Source: CAVVMA01 sp963830715 (GTDB lineage: Bacteria > Desulfobacterota > Binatia > Binatales > Binataceae). Taken from it: a DNA stretch of 64,000 nt. The notes under the pieces were generated by a model, which saw only the letters and a list, made by a program, of their open reading frames with translations, made no database searches and had not been told where the DNA came from. This document shows positions 1-8,773 of this stretch, one piece after another; positions within the stretch are counted from its first letter, which is position 1, and each line of letters starts with the position of its first letter. The stretch spans positions 62,001 to 126,000 of the forward strand of contig CAWHNS010000005.1 of the NCBI GenBank assembly GCA_963830715.1, given 5' to 3'. A program made the translations under genes and the position numbers.

Positions 1-183
1 GCTCGGTAGAAGAAAACTAGGCTTTGCCGGATCATAGTGGCTGAGGAATCTTCCCCGTAATTCCGGGTCAGCCACGATTGCAGCAAGCGCCTTTTCAAGT
101 GCTTCCGCGTCGCGTGGGGACGCACCCTTCTCCCAATCCTGCTCTTCGCGCAGGAACCCCGGAGAGAGCACGAATTCGGCCAC
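1..183 (-). CDS. Partial hypothetical protein, runs off window edge
   Basis: A reading frame on the minus strand stays open for 61 codons from a GTG at 183 to the first base of the window. An AGGGG ribosome-binding site lies about 8 bases upstream of that GTG. The start lies 24 bases after the transaldolase stop, which fits continuation of the same operon. The visible protein is hydrophilic and mainly helical in composition (it starts VAEFVLSPGFLREEQDW). I do not recognise the family, and the C-terminal part is outside the window. Confidence 0.45.
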   Translation of the reverse strand, partial: MAEFVLSPGFLREEQDWEKGASPRDAEALEKALAAIVADPELRGRFLSHYDPAKPSFLLPS

Positions 184-207
184 AAGGTCGCCCCTGCTCT
201 GGCTCGC

Positions 208-858
208 TCAGATCGTCTGCTTGGTGCTCCGCCAGTCGGAGAGAAATCGCTCGAGGCCAAGGTCGGTCAGCGGATGATGCAGCATCTGCTTGATCACCGC
301 GAACGGGATGGTCGCGACGTGCGCGCCCGCCTCCGCGGCGCGCGTCAGATGAGTCAGCGAACGCACCGATGCCACCAATACCTGCGCCGGGTAGTCATAG
401 TTCTTCAGGATGCGGACCAGGCGTTCCGCGACCATGAATCCGTCCTCGCCGATGTCGTCGAGGCGGCCGACGAACGGCGACAGGTAGGTCGCGCCGCACT
501 TGGCTGCCGCGAGACCCTGCAGGGGGGTGAAGATCAGCGTCACGTTGACCCGGATGCCGCGGCGTGAGAGTGCGCGAGTCGCCTTCAGTCCCTCCACTAT
601 CAGCGGGCACTTTACGACGATATTCGGGTGGATGCGGGCGAGCTTCTCGCCCTCTTCGAGCATCGCCCCGGCCTCGAGGGCGACCACCTCGGCGCTGACC
701 GGTCCGTCCACCAGGCCGCAAATCTCGCGCAGCACGTCGGCGTACGGGCGGCCGGCTTTGGCGATCAGGCTCGGATTGGTGGTGACGCCGTCGACCAGTC
801 CCCAGCTCGCAGCCTCCTTGATCTCCTTCACGTCGGCCGAATCGATAAAGAACTTCAT
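208..858 (-). CDS. tal: Transaldolase, small TalC/FSA-type
   Basis: A 216-residue protein of the short transaldolase/fructose-6-phosphate aldolase family, which transfers a dihydroxyacetone unit between sugar phosphates in the non-oxidative pentose phosphate pathway. It opens with MKFFIDSADVKEI and carries the family signature GVTTNPSL at about 24-31. The Schiff-base lysine is expected at K83 in NIVVKCPL; most relatives have Ile-Pro after this lysine. Length and the C-terminal DLGLERFLSDW segment are normal for the family. The start ATG overlaps the folK stop (ATGA at 858-855), indicating translational coupling. Whether it acts as transaldolase or as F6P aldolase cannot be decided from sequence alone. 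Confidence 0.9.
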   Translation of the reverse strand: MKFFIDSADVKEIKEAASWGLVDGVTTNPSLIAKAGRPYADVLREICGLVDGPVSAEVVALEAGAMLEEGEKLARIHPNIVVKCPLIVEGLKATRALSRRGIRVNVTLIFTPLQGLAAAKCGATYLSPFVGRLDDIGEDGFMVAERLVRILKNYDYPAQVLVASVRSLTHLTRAAEAGAHVATIPFAVIKQMLHHPLTDLGLERFLSDWRSTKQTI

Positions 859-1412
859 CGCGATGCAACCTCCCGTCTGGCCGGCGGCGGCCTCAACAGA
901 TCGGCGCGCGCCAGTGTCACTCGATGGGGCGACTTCAATCGGGCCAGGAGTTCGGAAATCGAAAGATTGAGCTTGGGATGCATCAGGGAAGGCGCCAATT
1001 CGCTCATCGGCGCGAGCACAAAACGCCTCTCGTGCAGCCGCGGATGGGGAACCTGAAGCGCGCGCGTATCGATTACTTCCTTATTGAAGAACAACAGATC
1101 GAGATCGATTATGCGCGGGCGATACTTGCCGCGAGTGGGGGGCTTGCGTCCCTTCACCCGCCGCCGGCCCATCACGCGCTCGATCGCGAGCAGCCGGCGA
1201 ATCAGCACCTCGGGCGAAAGCTCGGTCTCGACCTCGACCGCTCCGTTGAGGAACGCGCCCTTGATGTCGCCGACCGCTTCGGTTTCGTAAATCGACGATT
1301 GGCGAACCGTCCGGGTGTCGGGCAATTCGGCGATTCGCTGGATCGCCTCGCGATAGTTCGCGGCCCGATCGCCCAGGTTCGATCCTATCCCGATGAAAGC
1401 CCTATGGGGCAT
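855..1412 (-). CDS. folK: 6-hydroxymethyl-7,8-dihydropterin pyrophosphokinase
   Basis: HPPK transfers pyrophosphate from ATP to 6-hydroxymethyl-dihydropterin in folate synthesis. The 185-residue protein has the N-terminal FIGIGSNLGDR motif, SSIYETEAVG at about 40, ALLAIERVMGR-like context and the metal/ATP signature PRIIDLDLLFF. The ATG at 1412 is chosen because the conserved domain begins directly after it; the frame stays open upstream, but that part is inside dapL. Only 8 bases separate it from the dapL stop, and its own stop overlaps the transaldolase start, so the three genes are probably cotranscribed. Confidence 0.93.
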   Translation of the reverse strand: MPHRAFIGIGSNLGDRAANYREAIQRIAELPDTRTVRQSSIYETEAVGDIKGAFLNGAVEVETELSPEVLIRRLLAIERVMGRRRVKGRKPPTRGKYRPRIIDLDLLFFNKEVIDTRALQVPHPRLHERRFVLAPMSELAPSLMHPKLNLSISELLARLKSPHRVTLARADLLRPPPARREVASR

Positions 1413-1420
1413 CCCCGCGG

Positions 1421-2587
1421 TTACAGCCGAAGCGCCTTCAGTCTGTCCGCAGCCTCCTTGAGCCTCTCGCTCGCAACCGTCAGCGAAAGGCGAATGTAAC
1501 CCTCTCCGGCCTTGCCGAAGCCCGAGCCCGGCGTCGTCAGGACTCCCGCTTCCTTCAGCACCCGCTCGGTGAACGACACCGACGTATAGCCTCTGGGAAC
1601 TTCGACCCACAGGTAGAAGGTGGCCTTGGGCGGCTCGCAAGCGAGTCCCATCTTCTTGAGGGCAGCCACCATCAAGTCGCGACGCGCCTTGTAGATCGCG
1701 CAATACTCGCGCAACTTCTCGTCGCTTCCGTTGAGCGCGGTGGTTGCAGCCTCCTGCACCGCCTGAAACGGGCCGGAGTCCACGTTGGTCTTCACCCGCC
1801 CCAAGGCGCCGACTGCGGCCCCGTTGCCGACCACGAACCCAACGCGCCATCCGGTCATCGAGTAGGTCTTGGAGAGCGAATGGAACTCCACCGCACACTC
1901 GCGGGCCTCGGGGACTTCGAGCACGCTCGGAGCGCGATAGCCGTCGTAAGCGATCTCCGAGTAGGCGAGATCGTGCGCGAGGACGATCGAATTCTTGAGG
2001 CAGAACTGCACCGCGTGGCGGAAGAACGACAGGTCTGCGACCGCGGCAGTGGGATTATTCGGATAATTCAGCCAGAGCAGCTTCGCGCGGCGCGCAATCT
2101 CCGATGGAATCGAATCGAGGTCGGGAAGGAATCCGTTCTGCTTGCGAAGCGGCAGAAAATACGGCTCGCCGCCGTTGAAGGCGCATCCGGAAAAATAGAC
2201 CGGGTACCCTGGATCCGGAATCAGCACGATGTCGCCCGGATCGACAATCGCGGTGGCGAAGTTCGCGATACCCTCCTTGGAACCCAGCAGCGCGCATACT
2301 TCGCGCTCGTGATCGAGCGAGACGCCAAAACGGCGTTTGTACCACGACGCGGCAGCGGCGCGATAGCTCTCTATCCCTGCGTAATCGCTGTAACGATGGT
2401 TCCTGGGGTCGCCGGCGGCAGTCCTGAGACTCTCGATAATATGCGGCGGCGTCGGGAGGTCGGGGTCGCCTATCCCGAGGCTGATTACGTCGACGCCCCT
2501 TCCCTGGACCTCTTTCTTCAGGCGATCGAGTTCGGCGAACAGATAGGGCGGAAGAAGACTCAGACGGGAAGCGGGCTTAATCTGCAC
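1421..2587 (-). CDS. dapL: LL-diaminopimelate aminotransferase
   Basis: A 388-residue class I/II PLP aminotransferase. The sequence resembles the DapL branch, which converts tetrahydrodipicolinate to LL-diaminopimelate in one step for lysine and peptidoglycan synthesis. Visible motifs are the N-terminal SLGIGDPDLPTPPHI, the PLP-binding NYPNNPTAA, and the Schiff-base lysine in SLSKTYSMTGWR near residue 235, with RLSLT near the end binding the substrate carboxylate. Translation appears to start at GTG 2587 behind an AGG. dapB lies about 13 kb away, which supports a lysine-pathway role. A related aminotransferase such as an aspartate or aromatic type cannot be fully excluded. Confidence 0.85.
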   Translation of the reverse strand: MQIKPASRLSLLPPYLFAELDRLKKEVQGRGVDVISLGIGDPDLPTPPHIIESLRTAAGDPRNHRYSDYAGIESYRAAAASWYKRRFGVSLDHEREVCALLGSKEGIANFATAIVDPGDIVLIPDPGYPVYFSGCAFNGGEPYFLPLRKQNGFLPDLDSIPSEIARRAKLLWLNYPNNPTAAVADLSFFRHAVQFCLKNSIVLAHDLAYSEIAYDGYRAPSVLEVPEARECAVEFHSLSKTYSMTGWRVGFVVGNGAAVGALGRVKTNVDSGPFQAVQEAATTALNGSDEKLREYCAIYKARRDLMVAALKKMGLACEPPKATFYLWVEVPRGYTSVSFTERVLKEAGVLTTPGSGFGKAGEGYIRLSLTVASERLKEAADRLKALRL

Positions 2588-2921
2588 CGTACCTGATAAT
2601 CTCCGCCCATGTTAACTAACACACTTTGATAGACCTCCGAAACTACACGCCGAAAGTTTTTTCTCCCGTTCGCCCATGATGCCGCCGGAGGCGGCGATTT
2701 GGCTTGCCCGCTACCCGTCGCCCCTGTTAGTGGTTGAAATGTTCCTGGCGGAGGGGCGGTCGGCGCGCCATGGGGAGCCCGCAACGGCGCTCGAAACGCG
2801 AGACCACGCCTTCCGGACTATTGGCAAACGCGTGAACGGCCACGATGGCCGTTTGCCCTGATGCTGCCGGACGACGGGGCGCCGGTCGCGGTTCGGGGAT
2901 TTTTGACCAGCTTGAGGTGGC
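2588..2921. other. Divergent intergenic region between dapL and actA
   Basis: These 334 bases separate the minus-strand dapL operon from the plus-strand respiratory operon, so they should carry both promoters. Short reading frames overlap here but none has a good ribosome-binding site or recognisable protein. I could not identify a convincing promoter pair or operator. An AT-richer stretch at about 2605-2660 is the likeliest control segment. Confidence 0.4.
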
Positions 2922-3440
2922 ATGAATCGCGTGGTGATTCCGCTTGCCGTCCTGATGCTCCTTGCGGGCGCGCTGATAGCCGCGTTCTCGCAACGTCCCT
3001 GGCTTCCCCGCGAGGACGTCGTACAGCCGATCGCCTTCAGCCATCGCGTCCACGCGGGCGTCAACAAGATCCCGTGCCAGTACTGCCACGAATACGCGCG
3101 CCGCGGGCCGGTCTCAGGGGTGCCCCCGGTCCAGCGATGCGTCGGATGTCATGGCACCACCGGCGCGCTCGACGCCGCGCTCAAACCCGTCGTGCGGCCG
3201 TGGACCGATCACACTCAACCCGCCTTCGAGATTCGATGGAACCGCGTTTACGCGCTGCCCGATTTCGTGAAGTTCCAGCACAAACCGCACCTCGCGGCGG
3301 GTGTCGGATGCCAGACCTGTCACGGCCCGGTTGAGACGATGGACCGCGTCGTGCCGGTCTATCAGATCGACATGGGATTCTGCCTCAACTGCCACGCGCA
3401 TCGCGGTGTCAGCATCGACTGCGTCGTCTGCCATCACTAG
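2922..3440 (+). CDS. actA: Alternative complex III subunit A, pentaheme cytochrome c
   Basis: A 172-residue membrane-anchored multiheme cytochrome. One N-terminal transmembrane helix (about 3-22) is followed by five CxxCH heme motifs at residues 52-56, 73-77, 130-134, 154-158 and 167-171. This matches ActA of alternative complex III, which passes electrons from the quinol-oxidising part of the complex towards periplasmic cytochrome c. It is the first gene of the operon and lies 9 bases before actB. The last heme motif sits at the extreme C-terminus (CVVCHH). The protein is a little shorter than many ActA proteins. Confidence 0.9.
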   Translation: MNRVVIPLAVLMLLAGALIAAFSQRPWLPREDVVQPIAFSHRVHAGVNKIPCQYCHEYARRGPVSGVPPVQRCVGCHGTTGALDAALKPVVRPWTDHTQPAFEIRWNRVYALPDFVKFQHKPHLAAGVGCQTCHGPVETMDRVVPVYQIDMGFCLNCHAHRGVSIDCVVCHH

Positions 3441-3449
3441 AGGAGTGAA

Positions 3450-4718
3450 GTGCCGGAAGGATTTTCCAGGCGGGAGTTCATCAGGCTTGCGGCGGCAGCC
3501 GGCGCTGCCGCTTCGATTCCCGGATGCCAGCCCGCCGCGCGGAAGCTGATTCCGTATGTCATCCCCGACGAGGACGTCATCCCCGGCGTTGCCACGTTCT
3601 ACGCCACGACCTGCGCTGAATGCCCCGCCGGATGCGGCCTGGTCGCGAAGGTGCGCGAAGGACGGGTAATCAAGCTCGATGGAAACCCGCTCGACCCGAT
3701 AAGCGCCGGCTCGATCTGCGCCCGCGGACAGGCCGGCGCTGCAGGGGCTTTACAACCCGGACCGGCTCTCGGAGCCTCAACGCCGTGGCCCCGATGGGAA
3801 TCTCCAGGCAATCTCGTGGGAGTCGGCGATCGCGATCCTCAACGATCGTTTGCGCTCCGCCTCGCAAGCCGGCGAAGACCGCATCGCGCTCATCGGCGCA
3901 CCGCAGGGGCCCGCGATGGCGAGAATCGTCGGCGCGTGGCTTGGCGCATGGCGATCGAAGGGCGCCGTCTTCTATGAACCTGTCAGCGACGAGCCCGCTC
4001 GCATCGCGATCGAAACCTGCTTCGGCCGCCAGGACTTGCCGGTTTATCGGCTCGATCGGGCCGAGGTAATCATCTCGTTCGGGGCGGATTTTCTTGAGAC
4101 CTGGAATTCGCCGGTCGAATTCACGCGCCAGTACGCTGCTTTCAGGACGCCGGTCGACCGGCGCGGCGAGCTGACGATCGGCCGATGCGTTTACGTTGGC
4201 CCGCGTTTCGGCCTGACCGCCGCCAAGGCCGATCGACTGGGTCGTCGCGCCGCCGGGTACCGAGGCGCAGGATCGCGCTCGGCGTCCTTAACGTGGTCGT
4301 CAATCAAGGATGGATTCGGCACGATGCGGGACTCGACATGACCGCGCTCAAGAATTACGTCGCAGGCTACGATCCTGCCTCGGTGAGCGATCTTAGGGGA
4401 GTTTCCGCCGCGACGCTTTCGAAGATGGGCCAATGGTTCGGCAGGCGGACGGCGCTCTCGCGTTCGCGGGCACCGACGATCCCGACGCTGCACGCGGCAT
4501 GCTTCGTCCTGAACGCCGTGACCGGCAACCTCGGAAGGACCGTCCTCTTTCTCGACAGAGCGCCCGCCCCGGCAGCCTCGCGTTCCGCCGATGTGACGGG
4601 CTGGTGAAATCGATGCGCGACGGCAGGATCGAGGTGCTGCTCGTGGCGGGCGGTAATCCGCTCTTCTCGATGCCGGCCTCCGGCGGGCTTCCTCGATGCG
4701 ATCCGGCGCGTTAGTTTC
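3450..4718 (+). pseudogene. actB: actB N-terminal half, interrupted by about seven indels
   Basis: This is the molybdopterin-oxidoreductase-like half of ActB. It starts at GTG 3450 behind GAGGAG and has a twin-arginine signal (SRREFIRL) followed by a Cys-containing site (SIPGC). The homologous protein can only be followed by changing frame near 3740, 4237, 4270, 4440, 4480, 4600 and 4688. The shifts sum to zero, and the downstream half (4719-6374) is in the original frame. Between shifts the protein stays well conserved, for example ALQGLYNPDRL, GVLNVVVNQGW and HAACFVLNAVTGNLG. This argues for base-calling errors or very recent decay. ActB proteins bind no molybdenum cofactor, so loss of cofactor residues is normal. 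Confidence 0.8.
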
Positions 4719-6374
4719 GTGGCGTGGTGCGGCGGTGTGCCGGATGAAACCGCCGGTATGGCTCATCTGCTCATGCCGGCGGATCATCCGCTCGAAAGCT
4801 GGAGTGATTCGGCACCGCGCGCCGGAATTCATGGCTTCGCGCAGCCGGTGACACAAAGAGTTTTCGACACCAGGGCGCTTGGCGATCTGATGCTCGATTC
4901 GGCGCGCGCCGCGGGCTGGAAGCCGCTATGGGCGAACACCGCCGATGCTGTCGAAAGTTCATTCCGCGAACTGTACGCGGCGCGCGGCGGCGCGGGTGCG
5001 GCGTTCGAGGAGTCCTGGCAGAGGGCGAAGCAACAGGGCGGGATTTACGAAGATGCCCAGAAAACGGCCGCTGACGTTCGCCTGCAGCCCGGCGCTATGA
5101 GGCCGTCGCCGCCCGCGTCGCAATCGGCTCCTCCATCCGGCCAGCTCTCGCTGGTCGCGTATCCGCACATCTTCTTTTATGACGGGCGTGGAGCCGACAA
5201 GCCTTGGCTGCAGGAGATTCCCGAACCCGTCGCGCAGTTTGTCTGGGAAAGCTGGGTGGAGATTCATCCCGATACCGCCCGGCGGCTCGGCATCCAGCGC
5301 GATGACGTCGTCGAGCTCGCCACCGATCACGGCGTAATCGAGCTTCCCGCGCTCGTGAGCGCGGGGGTGCATCCGGACGCGATCGCGGTGGCGATCGGCC
5401 AGGGTCACACCGCCTACGGCAGATACGCGAAGGGCCGCGGGGCGAACCCATGGCGCGCGCTCGCGCCGGGCCGGATGACGGCACCGGTCAGGCTTCGCAA
5501 GACCGGCGCACAACATCGATTGGTCTCGATGGTGACAAATGGTGACATGATGCGCCGGCCGATTATCGAGGCGATCGGCCTTCAGGATCTGGCCCGCGGC
5601 GTCGCACCCTCCGGCGAGGAGCCGCCGCCGGAGCCGTGGGAAATGTACAAGCAGTTCGACTACCCGGTGCACAAATGGGGTATGACGATCGACGTCAACG
5701 CGTGCACCGGATGCAGCGCGTGCGTCGCGGCTTGCTACGCCGAAAACAACCTGCCGGTGGTCGGCAAGGAGTCGGCTGAGTATGGGCGAATCATGTCGTG
5801 GATCAGGATCGAGCGCTTTCACCCCGAGACCACCGATGCGCCGTTGATGTACGTCGCGCCGATGCTCTGCCAACAGTGCGATCATGCGCCGTGCGAGCCC
5901 GTCTGTCCCGTCTTCGCCTCCTATCACACCGGCGAGGGCCTCAATGGCCAGGTGTACAACCGATGCGTCGGTACGCGCTATTGCGAGAACAATTGCCCTT
6001 ACAAGGTCCGGCGCTTCAACTTCTATCGCCCTGAGTGGCCCGCGCCGCTCAACCTGCAGCTCAATCCGGATGTAACCGTCCGTGGCACCGGCGTGATGGA
6101 GAAATGCACCTTCTGCGTCCAGCGCATCGTCGCGGCGGAGATCGACGCGCGCGCAGAAAAGCGCCCGGTCCGCGACGGCGAGATCATCCCGGCCTGCGCG
6201 CAGGCCTGCCCCGCCCATGCGATTAGCTTCGGCGACATGAATGATCCAGGCAGCGCAATGATGCGGCGGCGGAAGGACAATGCCACTCGCGACTATCGCG
6301 CGCTCGAAGACCTGAACACGCGGCCCGCGATCGTTTACCTGCGCGACATCTATCGACCAAGGGGACGGGCTTGA
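4719..6374 (+). CDS. actB: actB C-terminal half with four Fe-S cluster motifs
   Basis: This 551-codon uninterrupted stretch continues ActB. The first part completes the molybdopterin-oxidoreductase-like domain, including a segment with EIHPDTARRLGIQRDD. The second part is a DmsB/NrfC-like domain with four cysteine clusters: CTGCSACVAACY, CQQCDHAPCEPVCPV, CVGTRYCENNCPY and CTFCVQRI with a later CAQACP. In ACIII these hold three 4Fe-4S and one 3Fe-4S cluster and form the electron wire from quinol to the hemes. The first ATG here is internal to the real protein, whose start is at 3450. It abuts actC with no gap. Confidence 0.92.
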   Translation: MAWCGGVPDETAGMAHLLMPADHPLESWSDSAPRAGIHGFAQPVTQRVFDTRALGDLMLDSARAAGWKPLWANTADAVESSFRELYAARGGAGAAFEESWQRAKQQGGIYEDAQKTAADVRLQPGAMRPSPPASQSAPPSGQLSLVAYPHIFFYDGRGADKPWLQEIPEPVAQFVWESWVEIHPDTARRLGIQRDDVVELATDHGVIELPALVSAGVHPDAIAVAIGQGHTAYGRYAKGRGANPWRALAPGRMTAPVRLRKTGAQHRLVSMVTNGDMMRRPIIEAIGLQDLARGVAPSGEEPPPEPWEMYKQFDYPVHKWGMTIDVNACTGCSACVAACYAENNLPVVGKESAEYGRIMSWIRIERFHPETTDAPLMYVAPMLCQQCDHAPCEPVCPVFASYHTGEGLNGQVYNRCVGTRYCENNCPYKVRRFNFYRPEWPAPLNLQLNPDVTVRGTGVMEKCTFCVQRIVAAEIDARAEKRPVRDGEIIPACAQACPAHAISFGDMNDPGSAMMRRRKDNATRDYRALEDLNTRPAIVYLRDIYRPRGRA

Positions 6375-7736
6375 GTGGCAGCCGCAACCGGACATCCGAA
6401 TCTGAATCCCGGCTACGGCGATATCGATCGCAGCGTGCTCAAGACGCTTGCTCCGCCCGGTATCCGCTTCTGGATCTGGGTGGGATTTCTGGCCATGCTG
6501 GTAGCGACCGGCGCCGGCGCATGGACGCGCCAGATCTATGAAGGCCTCGGGGTGACCGGCCTGCGCCAGCCCACGATGTGGGCGGTGTACATCACCAATT
6601 TCGTTTTCTGGGTCGGGATCGCGCACTCGGGCACGCTGATATCCGCGATCCTGTTCCTGTTCCGCACCCGATGGCGCACCGCCGTTTATCGCACCGCCGA
6701 AACCATGACGCTCTTCGCGGTCGCCACCGCCGGGTTGTTTCCGCTGATCCATCTCGGGCGGTCCTGGTTTTTCTACTTCCTGGCGCCGTATCCGAACGAG
6801 CGCTGGCTGCAGCCCGACTTCCGCTCGCCGCTGGTGTGGGATTTCTTCGCAGTCAGCACCTACCTGACCATAAGTGCGTTGTTCCTGTTCACCGGTCTGA
6901 TCCCGGACGTGGCCAACGCGCGTGAAGCCAGCTCCGGCTGGCGCCGGAAATTCTACTCGGTGATGTCTCTGGGATGGCAGGGCAGCGATCGCCAATGGTA
7001 TCACTTCATGACAGGCTATCTCCTTCTCGCCGGACTTGCTACGCCGCTGGTTATCTCAGTGCATAGCGTCGTATCGTGGGACTTCGCGATGGCGCAGTTG
7101 CCGGGATGGCACAGCACGATCTTCGCGCCATACTTCGTCGCCGGCGCTATCTTCTCCGGGGTCGCGATGGTGATCACGCTGCTGGTGCCGATGCGCCGCA
7201 TGCTCGGGCTCGAAGACGTGGTCACCCCGTGGCATTTCGACAACCTGGCCAAGATCATCCTGTTGACTTCGCTGATCGTCAGCTACTCATACATCACCGA
7301 GTCCTTCATGACCTGGTACGCCGGCGATCCGATTGAGCAGATGACGTTTCACATGCGCTATTTCGGTCCCTACGGCTGGCTGTTCTGGCTAATGGTTCTG
7401 TGCAACTGTGTAATCCCGCTGTTGCTATTCTCGCCGCGGATTCGCGTCAATACCGTCGCGCTGTGGTGTATTTCGATCTTCGTGAACGTCGGGATGTGGA
7501 CCGAGCGCTTCGTGATCATCGCCGGTTCGCTGGCGACCAATTTCGAGCCCTCGCAGTGGGGCTTTTTCCGGCCGTCGCTGACCGAGATCGCGATCACCAC
7601 CGGCAGCTTCGCATGGTTCCTGATGTTGTTCTCGCTTTTCACGAGATTTCTCCCGATCGTCTCGATGACCGAGCTCAAGGAGGGGGTGATCTGGCTGAAA
7701 CACGCTCTGCGGCAGGCCCACGCGCATGAGCAATGA
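6375..7736 (+). CDS. actC: Alternative complex III subunit C, NrfD-like quinol-binding protein
   Basis: A 453-residue NrfD/PsrC-family integral membrane protein with about ten hydrophobic helices. ActC forms a quinol site and probably a proton path in alternative complex III. The start is a GTG at 6375, directly after the actB TGA. Family features include WVGIAHSGTLISAIL, HLGRSWFFYF, GWHSTIFAPYFVAGA and the histidine-bearing TPWHFDNLAKI. The last bases overlap actD by 11 nt, so the two are translationally coupled. ActF is a paralogue with a similar fold. Confidence 0.92.
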   Translation: MAAATGHPNLNPGYGDIDRSVLKTLAPPGIRFWIWVGFLAMLVATGAGAWTRQIYEGLGVTGLRQPTMWAVYITNFVFWVGIAHSGTLISAILFLFRTRWRTAVYRTAETMTLFAVATAGLFPLIHLGRSWFFYFLAPYPNERWLQPDFRSPLVWDFFAVSTYLTISALFLFTGLIPDVANAREASSGWRRKFYSVMSLGWQGSDRQWYHFMTGYLLLAGLATPLVISVHSVVSWDFAMAQLPGWHSTIFAPYFVAGAIFSGVAMVITLLVPMRRMLGLEDVVTPWHFDNLAKIILLTSLIVSYSYITESFMTWYAGDPIEQMTFHMRYFGPYGWLFWLMVLCNCVIPLLLFSPRIRVNTVALWCISIFVNVGMWTERFVIIAGSLATNFEPSQWGFFRPSLTEIAITTGSFAWFLMLFSLFTRFLPIVSMTELKEGVIWLKHALRQAHAHEQ

Positions 7737-8238
7737 GGTCGAGGTCTCTGGCGTCTTCAGCGGCGAGGACGAGTGTGCGCGCGCGATCGAGACGCTGCGC
7801 GAGGCGGGCCTGCGTAGCATCCGGTACTTCGCGCCGTTCCCGAGCGAACGGATACTCGAGGCCTGCGGCCGCGACCGCAGCCCCGTGCGCGGGTTGGTGC
7901 TCGCGGCAGGGATCGTCGGCGCCGTGAGCGGGTTCGCGCTCACGATCGGAACCTCGCTCACCTGGTCGCACGTGGCAGGCGGCAAGCCGATCATCTCGCT
8001 CCCGCCGTATATCATCATAGCTTTTGAGCTGATGATCCTGTTCGGCGGCGTTACCGGTGCGTTGTCGATCGTGGCTTTGGGCGGATTACCTCAATGGGAA
8101 ACGCTGAAGGGATTCTCCCCGCGCTTCGCTTCGGATCGCTTCGGCGTGCTGGTGCGATGCAGCGAGAGCGAAGCCGCGCGGGCCGAATCGATTCTAAGAG
8201 AGGCGGGAGCCGAGGAGGCGACGCGTGAGGGCGCGTAG
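7726..8238 (+). CDS. actD: Alternative complex III subunit D, DUF3341
   Basis: A 170-residue DUF3341 protein, the ActD subunit. It has a soluble N-terminal part that begins VSGVFSGEDECARAIETLREAG, then two transmembrane hairpin helices (about 55-80 and 90-120), then a short soluble C-terminal part. In known ACIII structures ActD is a peripheral membrane subunit next to ActC and ActF. It overlaps actC at its 5' end by 11 bases and actE at its 3' end by 14 bases. Confidence 0.88.
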   Translation: MSNEVEVSGVFSGEDECARAIETLREAGLRSIRYFAPFPSERILEACGRDRSPVRGLVLAAGIVGAVSGFALTIGTSLTWSHVAGGKPIISLPPYIIIAFELMILFGGVTGALSIVALGGLPQWETLKGFSPRFASDRFGVLVRCSESEAARAESILREAGAEEATREGA

Positions 8239-8773
8239 CGTCACGGCAGTTGCGCTCGCAATCGGAGCGATGCTCGTTGCGCGCGGATTCGCCTGCGCCT
8301 TCCCGTGGAGCATCGACATGTACCGCGGTCCCCAGATATCTCCACTGACGGTCGCGCCGCGCGACATGCCGCCGGGCACGGTTCCGGTCGGCGGCTCCGA
8401 GCCGCGGATCACTCTGGAACAGGCCGCCGCGCTTCACAATCCGATCGCGCCGACAGCGCAGGCGCTCGAGCACGGCAAGATGCTCTACGACACCGACTGC
8501 GCCGCCTGCCACGGAGCGTCGGGTCGCGGAGACGGCCCGGTCGCTCATCTGCTGCGCACGGCGCCGCCTGATATGACGGTCCCGCCCTCAGCCGCGCGCG
8601 CCGACGGATACATCTACACGGTGATTCGGTATGGAGTCGGCAAAATGCCCGCGCTGGGCGACGCGATGGCGCCCTATGAGCGATGGGAAGTCGTGCACTA
8701 CGTTCGCTCGCTGCAACAGCGGCCCGCGGCCCCGCAGGCGCGTCGTTCATCCAGCGATAGCGGACCGAGATGA
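8225..8773 (+). CDS. actE: Alternative complex III subunit E, monoheme cytochrome c
   Basis: A 182-residue cytochrome c with an N-terminal hydrophobic export signal and one heme motif, CAACH near residue 95, followed by a typical class I tail with a candidate ligand in GVGKMPALGD. ActE is the monoheme electron-exit subunit of the complex. The start is a GTG at 8225 inside the end of actD. The tail is rich in Arg and Ser. Its stop overlaps an ATG (ATGA at 8770-8773) that is the natural start of actF. Confidence 0.88.
   Translation: MRARSVTAVALAIGAMLVARGFACAFPWSIDMYRGPQISPLTVAPRDMPPGTVPVGGSEPRITLEQAAALHNPIAPTAQALEHGKMLYDTDCAACHGASGRGDGPVAHLLRTAPPDMTVPPSAARADGYIYTVIRYGVGKMPALGDAMAPYERWEVVHYVRSLQQRPAAPQARRSSSDSGPR

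Noticed and set aside
2560..3089. Minus-strand short frames in the dapL-actA gap
   Set aside because: Pro- and Arg-rich, partly antisense to actA, without start signals. They overlap probable promoters.
3735..4700. Programmed ribosomal frameshifting in actB
   Set aside because: Seven shifts in both directions, no slippery heptamer at the sites, and ActB is normally one continuous protein.
4959..7004. A minus-strand frame of 681 codons antisense to actB and actC
   Set aside because: Plus-strand proteins here are clearly ACIII subunits with Fe-S and membrane motifs. The antisense frame is low-complexity and Arg-rich.
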